Positions 52,809-61,325 of a stretch of 64,000 bases of DNA are shown in pieces. A model generated the notes under the pieces. The model ran no database searches, was not told the origin of the DNA, and saw nothing but the letters and a program-made list of their open reading frames with translations. The position numbers and the translations under genes are program-made. The stretch comes from an uncultured Clostridia bacterium. Lineage in GTDB: Bacteria; Bacillota; Clostridia; Christensenellales; UBA1242. Position 1 is the first letter of the stretch. Each line of letters starts with the position of its first letter. The stretch lies in NCBI GenBank assembly GCA_934778205.1, contig CAKVOD010000002.1:124001-188000 (forward strand), given 5' to 3'.

Positions 52809-54137
52809 CTAATCCTCCATAATCTGCCCGTAAAGTTGGTTGTTCTCTATAGAAACGATTTTTACATCAACAAAATCTTGTAAATTTAATTTTGCGTTCT
52901 TCACAACAATTGTTTTGCCACTGTCAGTTTTTACGATATATGTATTTTCATCTAACTGTGAATCAACAATACAATTTTCTGTTTGTCCTACCATATTTCG
53001 CGAAATCTCTTTTGAAATTTCTTTTTCCAAAGCAAGAAGTGCATTAACACGCTTGTGTTTGTCGTCATTTGTAACTTGATTTGGCATATCTGCAGCAGGC
53101 GTTCCTCTGCGTGGCGAATACATAAATACAAATAAACCATTGTATTTTACGCGCTTAACAAGTTCGCAGGTTTGATTAAACTCTTTTTCAGTTTCGCCTG
53201 GAAATCCTACAATTATATCGCTTGTCAGCGAAACATTTGGTATGAGTTCTCTAATTTTTTTGATTGTGTTTTCATAATGTTCTACAGTATAGTTTCTATT
53301 CATTCTTTTCAAAATTTCGTCGCTACCAGATTGAATCGGCAAGTGAATCGTTTTCGATATCTTATCATTTCGCGAAATGGTTTCAATGACATCATCAGTT
53401 AAATCTTTCGGATGAGAAGTCATAAATTTTAGTTTGAAATTATATGGCAAATCGGCAATTTTTTGCAAAAGTTCAGCAAACGTTGTGCCATCGTTCAGGT
53501 CTTTGCCATATGAATTTACATTTTGTCCCAAAAGAGTTATAATCTTGTATTGCCCTGTTTTTAAAAGCGACTCAACTTCCAAGATTATGTCTTGCTTTTT
53601 TCTGCTTTTTTCACGCCCACGAACATATGGAACAATGCAGTACGTGCAAAAATTGTTGCAACCATACATAATATTGACCCAACCATTATAGCCACTTGTT
53701 CTTGCCATAGGCACATTTTCAACAATATCAAGCATTTCGCCGTCTATTGATACAATACGTTTTTTTGTATTATCGTAGTCATCAAGCAGTTTTCCAAACT
53801 TTCCCAAATTGTGAGTTCCAAAAATTATGCTAATAAATGGAAAGCGTTTATATAGCAACTCAGCCATACTATCTTGTTGGCTCATACACCCGCAAACTGC
53901 GACGATGAGATTTGGATTTTTCTTTTTCAAATGTTTTATTGCTCCAATGTTGCCCAAAATCTTTTCCTCTGCGGATTTTCTAATGCAACAAGTGTTGAAA
54001 ACAATTATATCTGCATCTTTTACTTCTTTTGTTTCAACATAGCCCCTTTCTTCCAAAAAACCAGCAAGTTTTTCTGATTCGTGAACATTCATTTGACATC
54101 CATATGTCATAATATTGTACTTCTTTATTTTTTCCAT
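52809..54137 (-). CDS. miaB: tRNA-2-methylthio-N6-dimethylallyladenosine synthase MiaB
   Basis: MiaB is the methylthiotransferase acting after MiaA. The 442-residue protein has the UPF0004 domain (TYGCQMNVHESEKLAG; auxiliary-cluster cysteines in NTCCIR and CGCMSQ), the radical-SAM core with CNNFCTYCIVPYVRG near residue 160, and a C-terminal TRAM domain. GCQMN separates it from RimO. AAGGAAATTTT precedes the ATG. It is the first gene of the operon. Confidence 0.96.
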   Translation of the reverse strand: MEKIKKYNIMTYGCQMNVHESEKLAGFLEERGYVETKEVKDADIIVFNTCCIRKSAEEKILGNIGAIKHLKKKNPNLIVAVCGCMSQQDSMAELLYKRFPFISIIFGTHNLGKFGKLLDDYDNTKKRIVSIDGEMLDIVENVPMARTSGYNGWVNIMYGCNNFCTYCIVPYVRGREKSRKKQDIILEVESLLKTGQYKIITLLGQNVNSYGKDLNDGTTFAELLQKIADLPYNFKLKFMTSHPKDLTDDVIETISRNDKISKTIHLPIQSGSDEILKRMNRNYTVEHYENTIKKIRELIPNVSLTSDIIVGFPGETEKEFNQTCELVKRVKYNGLFVFMYSPRRGTPAADMPNQVTNDDKHKRVNALLALEKEISKEISRNMVGQTENCIVDSQLDENTYIVKTDSGKTIVVKNAKLNLQDFVDVKIVSIENNQLYGQIMED

Positions 54138-54345
54138 AAAATTTCCTTTTGCTTGTTAAAAAATATTATTATAAATTAAATTACTTTTTCAAATTTAATA
54201 TGCGATAAATATTTATAAATTTTCACTAAATTATAACATTTTTACAGCATAAAATGCAAGTCGTTTGTACAATTTTGCAAGTTTTTTCTATCATAAATCG
54301 GGCAATTATGTAAATATTTTTCTACTATTTACTAATACTAAACAT

Positions 54346-56628
54346 ATGTTAACGCAGAAAGATAAACAAGGTATTCGCACGGATAGTTGCAAAGCATATA
54401 GTTTAAAGAATAGAGCAAAGGTTCGTTTGCGAAAAATTCTCAAAATAATCTTATTTTTGATAATGTTTACGATGTTATCAATGGCGTGTGTGTTTGGCTA
54501 CTTTTATGTGAAAATTAATTCACAATATGGCAGTTTGCAATTTGACAAAGATAAATTAATAACGGCAACTTCATATGTCCAAATTACTGATAAAAACGAC
54601 GATAACATCGGGAAAGCGTCAATAAATGGGCGTGCAACTATCGAATTTAACCAACTGAAACAGCATACAGTCAACGCCTTTATCGCGATTGAGGACCAAC
54701 AATTTTACAAACATAATGGTTTGAATTACAAAAGAATGATAAAATCGTTTATAACAAACTTAAAAAGTGGCTATGCCAAAGAAGGTGCTTCTACTATTTC
54801 ACAACAGTTAATAAAAAATACGCACCTCAATAATGATAAAACGATTGAACGCAAGTTGAAAGAAATATTTTTGACAAAAAAATTAGAAAAAACATTTTCA
54901 AAAGACGAAATTCTAGAAATATATCTAAATGTTATATACTTTGGCAATAGTTGCTTTGGAATTGAAGAAGCAAGCAATTTTTATTTCGAAAAATCCGCAA
55001 ATGATTTGAATATTGCCGAATCGGCAACACTTGCTGGAATAATTAAATCGCCCAAAATTTATAACCCCATTTCAAATTATAACAATTGCGTTTCGCGTCG
55101 TAATCTCGTACTTGCACAAATGAAAAAATGTAACTTTATTAGTAATGATGAGTATACGAACGCAACCAACAAATCTCTTGAAGTAAAGCAAATTGTAAAG
55201 CAAAATTCAATTGAAAAACTTGTTGTTGATGACGCGTGCAAAGTATTGAATAAGTGTGAAAGAGATTTGGTTACTTCAAATTTAAAAATAAAGACTACAA
55301 TAAATCCCGATTTGCAAAAATTTATTGATAGTATAGATTTGTCATTTCTAAAAATCAACGGCGAAATGCCTGATTATGCAATAATCGTAGAAAAAAATGC
55401 CGATAGCGCAATTCAAGCAATACGTTTTTCAAATATCGATATATTGAATATGAAACGCCAACCCGCTTCGTGTCTAAAGCCATTTTTAGTATATGCTCCA
55501 AATTTTGAGGACGGAAAAATTAATTTATTAACAAAAATTGATGATTCTCCGATTGATTTCGATGGTTTTTCGCCTTCAAATGCTGACAAAAAGTACCGTG
55601 GAGAGATAAGCGTGACCGAAGCGCTAAGTAAGTCATCAAATATCTGCGCCACTAAATTATTAAACTATTATGGAATAGATAAGGCAAAAAAATGCGCCCA
55701 AGGTTTCGGGTTTAAATTTGACAAAAAGGACAACCACCTTGCCCTCGCTCTAGGTAGTATGTACTATGGTTGTGACTTGTTTACTTTAACAAATGCTTAT
55801 GCCACACTTGCACGCAATGGCGCTTATATTCCTACCAAAATAATAGAAAATATATATTCTAATACCCTTCCGCTTTATAGATGCAAAAGTGAAAAAACGA
55901 AAGCAATAACGCCAGAAACTGCCTATCAACTTACACTAGCCCTACAAGAGTGTAGCAACGGTGGTACTGGCAAAAAACTACAAGATTTTTCCAAATACGT
56001 TGCCTGCAAAACAGGCACAAATGGAGTCAAAAATTCTACACAAAACACTGATGCATATAACATAAGTTATTCAACCGATTACACAGTTTGTGTTTGGATA
56101 GGTAGCAATGAAAACAGGTTTTTGCCAGCAAATTTTAATGGTGGAAATCATCCTAGCATTGTTGCAAACACAATTTGGTCGCATTTGAATCCACAAAAAG
56201 AATTTGTAATACCTCAAAATATAGTCGAAAAAAATATAGATAAAATAACTTATGACAAAAGCGGACAAATTAAAATTGCCGATGAAAATGCGCCTGCTAG
56301 GTATATTTTGAAGGCAAAATTTAATAAAGACTTTTTGCCTACTGAAGCATCTACTTTATTCACTACTCCACCAAACATTATTTTGAAGGCAAAGAAAGCA
56401 AATAATACAATCACATTGAGTTTTAATTGTGAAAAATACTACGAATATGCTCTTTTCAAGTGTATTGAAAATGACGTTGTTTTACTTGAAAGCATAAAAA
56501 ACAAAAATGGACAATATTATTTTGTTGACACATTCACAAATAATGATTCACTAATTACGTATTATGTAGTTCTTTCTACCCCAAACAATAAAAAAACACT
56601 TTCAAACGAAATAAAAATTTTGACTTGA
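54346..56628 (+). CDS. Class A penicillin-binding protein (glycosyltransferase-transpeptidase)
   Basis: The 760-residue protein has a membrane helix (residues about 30-55), a GT51 domain (FIAIEDQQFYKHNG near 105, GASTISQQLIKN near 145, EIYLNVIYFG near 185) and a transpeptidase domain with the SxxK serine in PASCLKPF near 375, SSN in SKSSNICA near 430 and KTG in ACKTGTNG near 555. It polymerises and cross-links peptidoglycan outside the membrane. A C-terminal 100-residue beta-rich domain follows. The start is uncertain: no ribosome site is visible, and an in-frame TTG lies 81 bases upstream. Confidence 0.92.
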   Translation: MLTQKDKQGIRTDSCKAYSLKNRAKVRLRKILKIILFLIMFTMLSMACVFGYFYVKINSQYGSLQFDKDKLITATSYVQITDKNDDNIGKASINGRATIEFNQLKQHTVNAFIAIEDQQFYKHNGLNYKRMIKSFITNLKSGYAKEGASTISQQLIKNTHLNNDKTIERKLKEIFLTKKLEKTFSKDEILEIYLNVIYFGNSCFGIEEASNFYFEKSANDLNIAESATLAGIIKSPKIYNPISNYNNCVSRRNLVLAQMKKCNFISNDEYTNATNKSLEVKQIVKQNSIEKLVVDDACKVLNKCERDLVTSNLKIKTTINPDLQKFIDSIDLSFLKINGEMPDYAIIVEKNADSAIQAIRFSNIDILNMKRQPASCLKPFLVYAPNFEDGKINLLTKIDDSPIDFDGFSPSNADKKYRGEISVTEALSKSSNICATKLLNYYGIDKAKKCAQGFGFKFDKKDNHLALALGSMYYGCDLFTLTNAYATLARNGAYIPTKIIENIYSNTLPLYRCKSEKTKAITPETAYQLTLALQECSNGGTGKKLQDFSKYVACKTGTNGVKNSTQNTDAYNISYSTDYTVCVWIGSNENRFLPANFNGGNHPSIVANTIWSHLNPQKEFVIPQNIVEKNIDKITYDKSGQIKIADENAPARYILKAKFNKDFLPTEASTLFTTPPNIILKAKKANNTITLSFNCEKYYEYALFKCIENDVVLLESIKNKNGQYYFVDTFTNNDSLITYYVVLSTPNNKKTLSNEIKILT

Positions 56629-56696
56629 TTCTTTCTTATTGCAATATTAGGTTACAAATGGCGTCAAAAGCGTACGATATACGTTCAAACTCCAAA

Positions 56697-56729
56697 CAAA
56701 AAGGATTTTCCATTGGAAAATCCTTTTTG
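56697..56729. terminator. Bidirectional terminator between the PBP gene and the tRNA cluster
   Basis: A perfect 15-bp stem (CAAAAAGGATTTTCC and complement) with loop ATT. T-runs exist on both strands, so it can end the tRNA transcript and the convergent PBP mRNA. Confidence 0.92.
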
Positions 56730-56738
56730 TTGCAGACT

Positions 56739-56827
56739 TGGTGCCGAAGGCGGGACTTGAACCCGCACAGGTATTACTACCCGAAGGATTTTAAGTCCTT
56801 TGCGTCTGCCTATTCCGCCACTTCGGC
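56739..56827 (-). tRNA. tRNA-Leu (TAA)
   Basis: On the minus strand the acceptor stem is GCCGAAG/CTTCGGC with discriminator A and encoded CCA. The anticodon loop reads ACTTAAAAT (anticodon TAA). A long variable arm (CGGGTAGTAATACCTG) is typical of tRNA-Leu. Last gene of a four-tRNA cluster. Confidence 0.97.
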
Positions 56828-56829
56828 TC

Positions 56830-56904
56830 TGGAGGCGCCACCCAGATTTGAACTGGGGAATGAAGGTTTTGCAGACCTGTGCCTTACCACTTGGCTATGG
56901 CGCC
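56830..56904 (-). tRNA. tRNA-Cys (GCA)
   Basis: Acceptor stem GGCGCCA/TGGCGCC with discriminator T (U in RNA, the cysteine identity base) and encoded CCA. The anticodon loop reads TCTGCAAAA. The T loop GTTCAAATC is normal. Confidence 0.97.
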
Positions 56905-56928
56905 AGCATTGCATATGATATAAAAAAA

Positions 56929-57003
<75 letters not shown>

Positions 57004-57027
57004 GTTCCACAATAATAATATTGTGAT

Positions 57028-57103
57028 TGGTGGGAACTATAGGACTCGAACCTATGACCATCTGCTTGTAAGGCAGGTGCTCTACCAACTGAGCTAAGCT
57101 CCC
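57028..57103 (-). tRNA. tRNA-Val (TAC)
   Basis: Acceptor stem GGGAGCT/AGTTCCC (one G-T pair) with discriminator A and encoded CCA. The anticodon stem-loop CTGCCTTACAAGCAG shows anticodon TAC. First gene of the cluster. Confidence 0.97.
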
Positions 57104-57118
57104 AATCAATGCTCCATT

Positions 57119-57147
57119 AGTATACTATAATATTTTGATAATGTCAA
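57119..57147 (-). promoter_or_regulatory. Promoter of the tRNA cluster
   Basis: On the minus strand TTGACA and TATACT are spaced by 17 bases, about 16 bases ahead of tRNA-Val. The 250 bases upstream to the next terminator are AT-rich and show no gene. Confidence 0.8.
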
Positions 57148-57395
57148 CTGATTTTTCATATATTTTTCAACTTTTTTTGAATTTCATTAATAATTTATTC
57201 AAAAAATATGTTTTTGACACAATTATAGAAATAAACTAAGCAAATTATAATGAAATTTTGAAAAAATGTCAAGTAAATTTATTCGATTTTCTTAAAATAC
57301 AGTAAAATGTTGTAAAAAATTGGAATATTTAACAACTTTTCCTTTAAATAAATCATAAACTGATACATTTCACTTATTGTCTATCTTTTATAAAA

Positions 57396-57426
57396 AATAG
57401 CACAAAGGCTAATGCTTTGTGCTATT
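57396..57426 (-). terminator. Terminator after the Cys-rich peptide gene
   Basis: A perfect 12-bp stem (AATAGCACAAAG and complement) with a seven-base loop; on the minus strand a T-run follows. It begins 20 bases after the peptide stop codon. Confidence 0.88.
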
Positions 57427-57445
57427 AAACTGCAACTAACAAATG

Positions 57446-57574
57446 CTATTTGCTACAGTCTTTCGTGCAAGATGACTTTGAAGTACTGCGTCCTGCGCAA
57501 CCTTTGCTTGAACATGCTTTCGATGTACAAGCTTTGTGCTTTGCGCATTTTTCAGTTTTACTTGTTCTAGCCAT
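57446..57574 (-). CDS. Six-cysteine basic peptide (42 aa), unknown
   Basis: A clear small gene: AGGAGG stands 6 bases before the ATG, the frame is closed by TAG, and a strong terminator follows. The peptide begins MARTSKTEKCAKHK. Cysteines are at 10, 16, 21, 26, 36 and 40 (spacing x5, x4, x4, x9, x3). Nine Lys, two Arg and one His against two acidic residues make it strongly basic; Ser and Thr fill most other positions. There is no hydrophobic segment. It resembles the SCIFF class of radical-SAM-modified peptides in size and cysteine count, but the spacing and leader differ and no maturase is adjacent. It could be a modified peptide, a metal- or thiol-binding peptide, or nucleic-acid-binding. 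Confidence 0.8.
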   Translation of the reverse strand: MARTSKTEKCAKHKACTSKACSSKGCAGRSTSKSSCTKDCSK

Positions 57575-57588
57575 TTCGACCTCCTGTG

Positions 57589-57623
57589 TGCAATGGGTAA
57601 TTGCATTGTTGGCTGATGCCAAC
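57589..57623 (-). promoter_or_regulatory. Tandem hairpins in the leader of the Cys-rich peptide gene
   Basis: On the minus strand GTTGGC-atca-GCCAAC is followed two bases later by TGCAAT-taccc-ATTGCA, ending four bases before the AGGAGG site. The arrangement suggests control of translation or mRNA stability. A TTGACA lies about 45 bases further upstream (57667-57672) but has no well-spaced -10 box. The remaining stretch to 57814 holds nothing recognisable. Confidence 0.6.
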
Positions 57624-57814
57624 GAGTGAGAAAGTAGTTACAAACAAACTTATATGTTTATTAAGTTGTCAACTTTCTCAACATTAGTATGTCCACCTAC
57701 CCTAAATTAATACAAAAGATGATATGGTAATTTTAGCCAATTTTAAAAATTGCATTGATTGAAAAATAAATTTTTGTCGGTACAAATTGCGATAATTAAG
57801 ACGCATTAAAAAAA

Positions 57815-57856
57815 TACCAACAAAAGACCAAATGTATGTTTGGTCTTTTGTTGGTA
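57815..57856 (-). terminator. Terminator after yloV
   Basis: A perfect 18-bp stem (TACCAACAAAAGACCAAA and complement) with a six-base loop, followed on the minus strand by seven T residues. Confidence 0.93.
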
Positions 57857-57879
57857 CTATTATCTACAATTAATCAATT

Positions 57880-59514
57880 TCATTCAACAGAAACAATATA
57901 ATAATATACCGGTTGCCCACCATAGATTGCAGTTACTTCGCAATTTTCGTACTTTTCGGCAATCTTTTGTTGAATGTCGTTCGCTTTATTTTCGTCGATG
58001 CCTGATCCATAGAATAGCGTGATATTAACAGATTCATCATTGACAAGATTTTCAACCAAATTGAGTAATGCCTCGTCCAAATCTTCACTTCTAGCACGAA
58101 TGTGAGATTCATCTAAGCCAATAATGTCACCTTCTTTGATTTCAAAACCATCAACATTAGTAGTTCTAACAGCGTTTGTAACCGAGCCACTTCTCACCAT
58201 TTTACAACTCTCATTCATAGCGCTGATATTTTCTTCTTTGTTTGAATCTGCATTGAATGCCAATATAGCGGAAATACCTTGCGGAACAGTTGTTGTTGGA
58301 ATAACGACAACTTGCTTTTGCGTAAGTGCTTTTGCTTGTTCAGCGGCAAGAATAATGTTTTTATTATTTGGAAATACATAAACCAAGTTTGACGGAACGG
58401 CCTCAACGGCTTTTGCTATATCGTCAGCTGACGGATTCATTGTTTGACCGCCTTCAATGACATAATCTACTCCTAAATCTTTGAATACAGCACTAATTCC
58501 GTCCCCTGCACAAACAGAAACCATACCATACGGCTTTTGATTCTTAATGGTAGCGTTTTTGCGCAATTCGCGATTTTGCTCACGCATATTTTCAATTTTT
58601 AGGTTGAAAAGTTCGCCCAATTCAAGCGCGTACCCAAGCGCTTTGTTTGGCTCATTGGTGTGAACGTGAACTTTTACTAGTGACAAGTCACCCGTACAAA
58701 TCAAAGAATCACCAATTGCAAGCAATTTTTCTCTCAACTTGTCAATGTCAGATTCGGTTGTTTTCTTGAACATATGAATTATCATAAATTCCGTGCAATA
58801 GCCAAACTCAATATCTGCGAGCGCTTCAAGATTAACGTGAAATTCTTTGATATTGTCAAGCGTTTTTGCTGTATCAACCATTTCAAATTCAAATGACTCG
58901 TCATTTATGATAATTCTATAAAAGCCTTGAAATACAACCATCAATCCACGGCCACCAGCATCAATAACCCCTGCTTTAGCTAGTACTGGCAACAACTCAG
59001 GTGTTTTTTGCAAAATTTCTTCACCCTTGTCAATGACATATTTCATAAAATCTTCAAATTCTGGCATTTTCTTTGCTGCAATCGTTGCTTCCTCAGCCAT
59101 AACCCTGATAACAGTGAGGATAGTGCCTTCTTTAGGCTTAGCAACTGCTTGATAAGCTATAGCAGCACCTTCTTTCAATGCCTTAGCAAATTGTTTAGTT
59201 GTGATTTCAGAACAAGTCTTAGTAACTCGTGCAATTCCTTTCAAAATTTGAGAAAGGATAACCCCGCTGTTTCCCCTTGCACCACGCAAAGCGCCCTTTT
59301 CAAGAGCATCGCTCAAATCTTCCAAATTGTTTGATGTGCAGTTGTTCAACTCGTTTGTTGCTGATTTTAATGTGAGGAACATATTAGTTCCCGTATCTCC
59401 ATCTGGAACTGGAAACACGTTGAGTGAATCCACATATTTTTTGTTTTGTTCCAAATTGCTACAACCTGCAAAAATCATTTTTCTAAAGGTTGCACCATTT
59501 ATTGTTTTTGTCAT
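57880..59514 (-). CDS. YloV/FakA-like DhaL-domain protein (fatty acid kinase component)
   Basis: The 544-residue protein starts with a DhaL kinase domain: NVFPVPDGDTGTNMFLTLKSA near residue 37 (Asp residues bind Mg-ATP) and ALRGARGNSGVILSQI near 80. The remaining two thirds correspond to the FakA middle and C-terminal domains. In Staphylococcus FakA phosphorylates fatty acids bound to FakB (DegV-family) proteins; no FakB gene is in the window. GGAGGATATA precedes the chosen ATG; an ATG 33 bases upstream is rejected. It is downstream of yloU, the conserved order. Confidence 0.9.
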   Translation of the reverse strand: MTKTINGATFRKMIFAGCSNLEQNKKYVDSLNVFPVPDGDTGTNMFLTLKSATNELNNCTSNNLEDLSDALEKGALRGARGNSGVILSQILKGIARVTKTCSEITTKQFAKALKEGAAIAYQAVAKPKEGTILTVIRVMAEEATIAAKKMPEFEDFMKYVIDKGEEILQKTPELLPVLAKAGVIDAGGRGLMVVFQGFYRIIINDESFEFEMVDTAKTLDNIKEFHVNLEALADIEFGYCTEFMIIHMFKKTTESDIDKLREKLLAIGDSLICTGDLSLVKVHVHTNEPNKALGYALELGELFNLKIENMREQNRELRKNATIKNQKPYGMVSVCAGDGISAVFKDLGVDYVIEGGQTMNPSADDIAKAVEAVPSNLVYVFPNNKNIILAAEQAKALTQKQVVVIPTTTVPQGISAILAFNADSNKEENISAMNESCKMVRSGSVTNAVRTTNVDGFEIKEGDIIGLDESHIRARSEDLDEALLNLVENLVNDESVNITLFYGSGIDENKANDIQQKIAEKYENCEVTAIYGGQPVYYYIVSVE

Positions 59515-59563
59515 TATATCCTCCGAACGCTTGCAAAACGCAAGCAAAAGAAGGCATACAAAG

Positions 59564-59914
59564 TTATACTTTGACGCCCATTATATTTACGTTGATAGAC
59601 TCCACAATCATCCCCGTGAAATCTTCAACATTATATTTAACTGATTTTTTCAAACTGTCGGCAACAGCGCTAATTGTGACACCATACTTTAAGATGACGC
59701 ACAAATCAAGTGATATTTTATTATCGTGTGTTGTAACTTTCACTCCGCGCCTATAGTGCCCTTTTTTAAAAAGTTCTGCAATGTTATCGGAAAAACGTTT
59801 TGGAACCAAATCCACAACCCCGTAACACTCAAGAGCAAAATAACCTGCGACATTTGCTATCGCTTCATCAGTGATAGTAATTTTGCCGTAATTGTTTAAT
59901 GTATGTACTGCCAT
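59564..59914 (-). CDS. yloU: Asp23/YloU-family alkaline shock protein
   Basis: The 116-residue protein matches the Asp23 family: GKITITDEAIANVAGYFALECYGVVDLV near the N terminus and GVKVTTHDNKISLDLCVILKYGVTI in the middle. Asp23-type proteins attach to the membrane and influence envelope stress responses. It lies directly before yloV and divergently from rpmB, as in Bacillus. GGAGATTGCGAA precedes the ATG. Confidence 0.93.
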   Translation of the reverse strand: MAVHTLNNYGKITITDEAIANVAGYFALECYGVVDLVPKRFSDNIAELFKKGHYRRGVKVTTHDNKISLDLCVILKYGVTISAVADSLKKSVKYNVEDFTGMIVESINVNIMGVKV

Positions 59915-60023
59915 TTCGCAATCTCCATTTTATTCGCTGTAACTCGACTAAGCATATTTTACTATATTTTATGTAAAAAATCAACTATATTCACGAAAAA
60001 ATTAAATTGTTTTATAAAAATAC

Positions 60024-60052
60024 TTGATTTTTTTTAATTTTTAGTGTATTAT
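60024..60052 (+). promoter_or_regulatory. Promoter of rpmB
   Basis: TTGATT and TATTAT are spaced by 17 bases. The leader to rpmB is about 110 bases and contains a small GTGC-ttttG-CAC hairpin; it has no other recognised element. Confidence 0.65.
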
Positions 60053-60171
60053 ATACAAGTATTTAAAACACTTTGTTTTTCACAATGTGCTTTTGCACTT
60101 GAGATATATGTAGAACAAATGGTTTTGTAAATGAATTTATCAATTCAAAAAATGAATCGGAGGTTGAAATT

Positions 60172-60363
60172 ATGCCAAAAGTATGTAGTATTTGTGGAAA
60201 AGGCAAATTGAGTGGTAAGGCTATTGCGCACTCTCACTCTCACGTTAGTAAAAGGACTAACCGCCAATTCAAGCCAAATTTGCAAAAGGTTAAGCTTGAG
60301 GATGAAAACGGAACCGTTAGAACTGAGTGCGTTTGCACAAAATGCCTTAAAAAGGTTAACTAA
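60172..60363 (+). CDS. rpmB: 50S ribosomal protein bL28
   Basis: The 63-residue protein begins PKVCSICGKGKLSGKAIAHSHSHVSKRTNR and has C-x2-C pairs near both ends (CSIC and CVCTKC), so it is the zinc-ribbon type. CGGAGGTTGAAATT precedes the ATG. It is a single-gene unit with its own promoter and terminator. Confidence 0.97.
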   Translation: MPKVCSICGKGKLSGKAIAHSHSHVSKRTNRQFKPNLQKVKLEDENGTVRTECVCTKCLKKVN

Positions 60364-60376
60364 TTTATAGCAAAAC

Positions 60377-60408
60377 AAAAACTATAGGTACGCCCTATAG
60401 TTTTTTTT
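60377..60408 (+). terminator. Terminator after rpmB
   Basis: A perfect eight-pair stem (ACTATAGG / CCTATAGT), extended by A-T pairs, with a five-base loop and eight T residues. Confidence 0.92.
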
Positions 60409-60554
60409 GTTGTTTCATTTTTTACATATTTATTTCATAAAGAATATTTATTATGTGCATTCCCTGACCATACATTAAACTGAGATGCAACATACTGACT
60501 ATTTGCACTATTTGCAAATATCATAGCATATAATAAAATAAATGAGGAATTTTT

Positions 60555-60632
60555 ATGAGAATAATTTGCTTTAAAGCCCCAAAGTTTTTGCGCGGAATTT
60601 TGCGAGCAATATTTAAGTGCAAAGACGAATAA
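60555..60632 (+). CDS. spoVM: Stage V sporulation protein SpoVM (25 aa)
   Basis: The 25-residue peptide MRIICFKAPKFLRGILRAIF... aligns without gaps to Bacillus SpoVM over KxPKFLxGIxRA. Pro9, Gly14 and Arg17, at their exact Bacillus positions, are conserved; Pro9 is needed for function in Bacillus. SpoVM is an amphipathic helix that recognises the convex forespore membrane and anchors the coat protein SpoIVA. TGAGGA is 7 bases before the ATG, and a TATAAT lies at 60529. It stands between rpmB and rpe, as in Bacillus (thiN is absent). The peptide also carries two cysteines (5 and 22) not present in Bacillus SpoVM. Confidence 0.92.
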   Translation: MRIICFKAPKFLRGILRAIFKCKDE

Positions 60633-60662
60633 TGTAATACATATAAATGACTGCAATAAGTA

Positions 60663-61325
60663 TCATTTAACAATTTTATATTTTAATGAATCAATAGCAA
60701 CATCGGCGTTCGTAGATTTTGCGACGTAACTGCCACTTACGAGGATATCCGCGCCCGCTTGGATGCATTTTTGCGCGTTGTCGGCATTGATTCCACCATC
60801 TACCTCAATTTCAAAATTGAGGCTTTTTTCTTTTTTAATTTTATGGTATAATTTGATTTTTTCTAGTGCTGAAGCATCAAACTTTTGCCCACCAGCACCC
60901 GCCTTTACGCTCATTACAAGCACCAAATCAACAATATGTAGCAACGGAACGATTGCTTCCGCTGGTGTATTCAAATCTATTGCAACACCCGCTTTTATAC
61001 CCATATTTTTAATTAATTCAATATTGTTGCGACACTCATTTAAATCATCAAAAACTTCGCAGTGTATTGAGATTGAATGAGTCTTTTTGCAATATTTAAA
61101 GTATTGCGCTGGTTCTACCACCATTAGGTGAACGTCTAATGGTAATTCACTTGCAGTAGCAAGATTTTCAAGTTTATCTGGCATAAAAGTTTTATTTTCA
61201 ACAAACTTGCCATCCATTATGTCACAATGCAAAAAGTCGGTGCCCGAATCTTTTAATAGTTTTGACTTTATTCTAAGTTCCTCAAAATTAAATGGTAACG
61301 TTGAAATAGCAACTTTATTTTCCAT
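60663..61325 (-). CDS. rpe: Ribulose-phosphate 3-epimerase
   Basis: The enzyme interconverts ribulose 5-phosphate and xylulose 5-phosphate in the pentose phosphate pathway. The 220-residue TIM barrel shows the metal-binding HCDIMDGKFV near residue 33, DVHLMV near 64, SVKAGAGGQKF near 139 and EVDGGINADNA near 173 with GADILVSGS. The usual MTVxPGxxGQxF is read here as MSVKAGAGGQKF, a mild deviation. GGAGCAAAAAAT precedes the ATG. It overlaps rsgA by 11 bases. Confidence 0.92.
   Translation of the reverse strand: MENKVAISTLPFNFEELRIKSKLLKDSGTDFLHCDIMDGKFVENKTFMPDKLENLATASELPLDVHLMVVEPAQYFKYCKKTHSISIHCEVFDDLNECRNNIELIKNMGIKAGVAIDLNTPAEAIVPLLHIVDLVLVMSVKAGAGGQKFDASALEKIKLYHKIKKEKSLNFEIEVDGGINADNAQKCIQAGADILVSGSYVAKSTNADVAIDSLKYKIVK

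Noticed and set aside
57446..57574. SCIFF ranthipeptide precursor
   Set aside because: Length and six cysteines fit, but the spacing (x5, x4, x4, x9, x3) and the N-terminal sequence do not match known SCIFF peptides, and no radical-SAM/SPASM maturase is adjacent.
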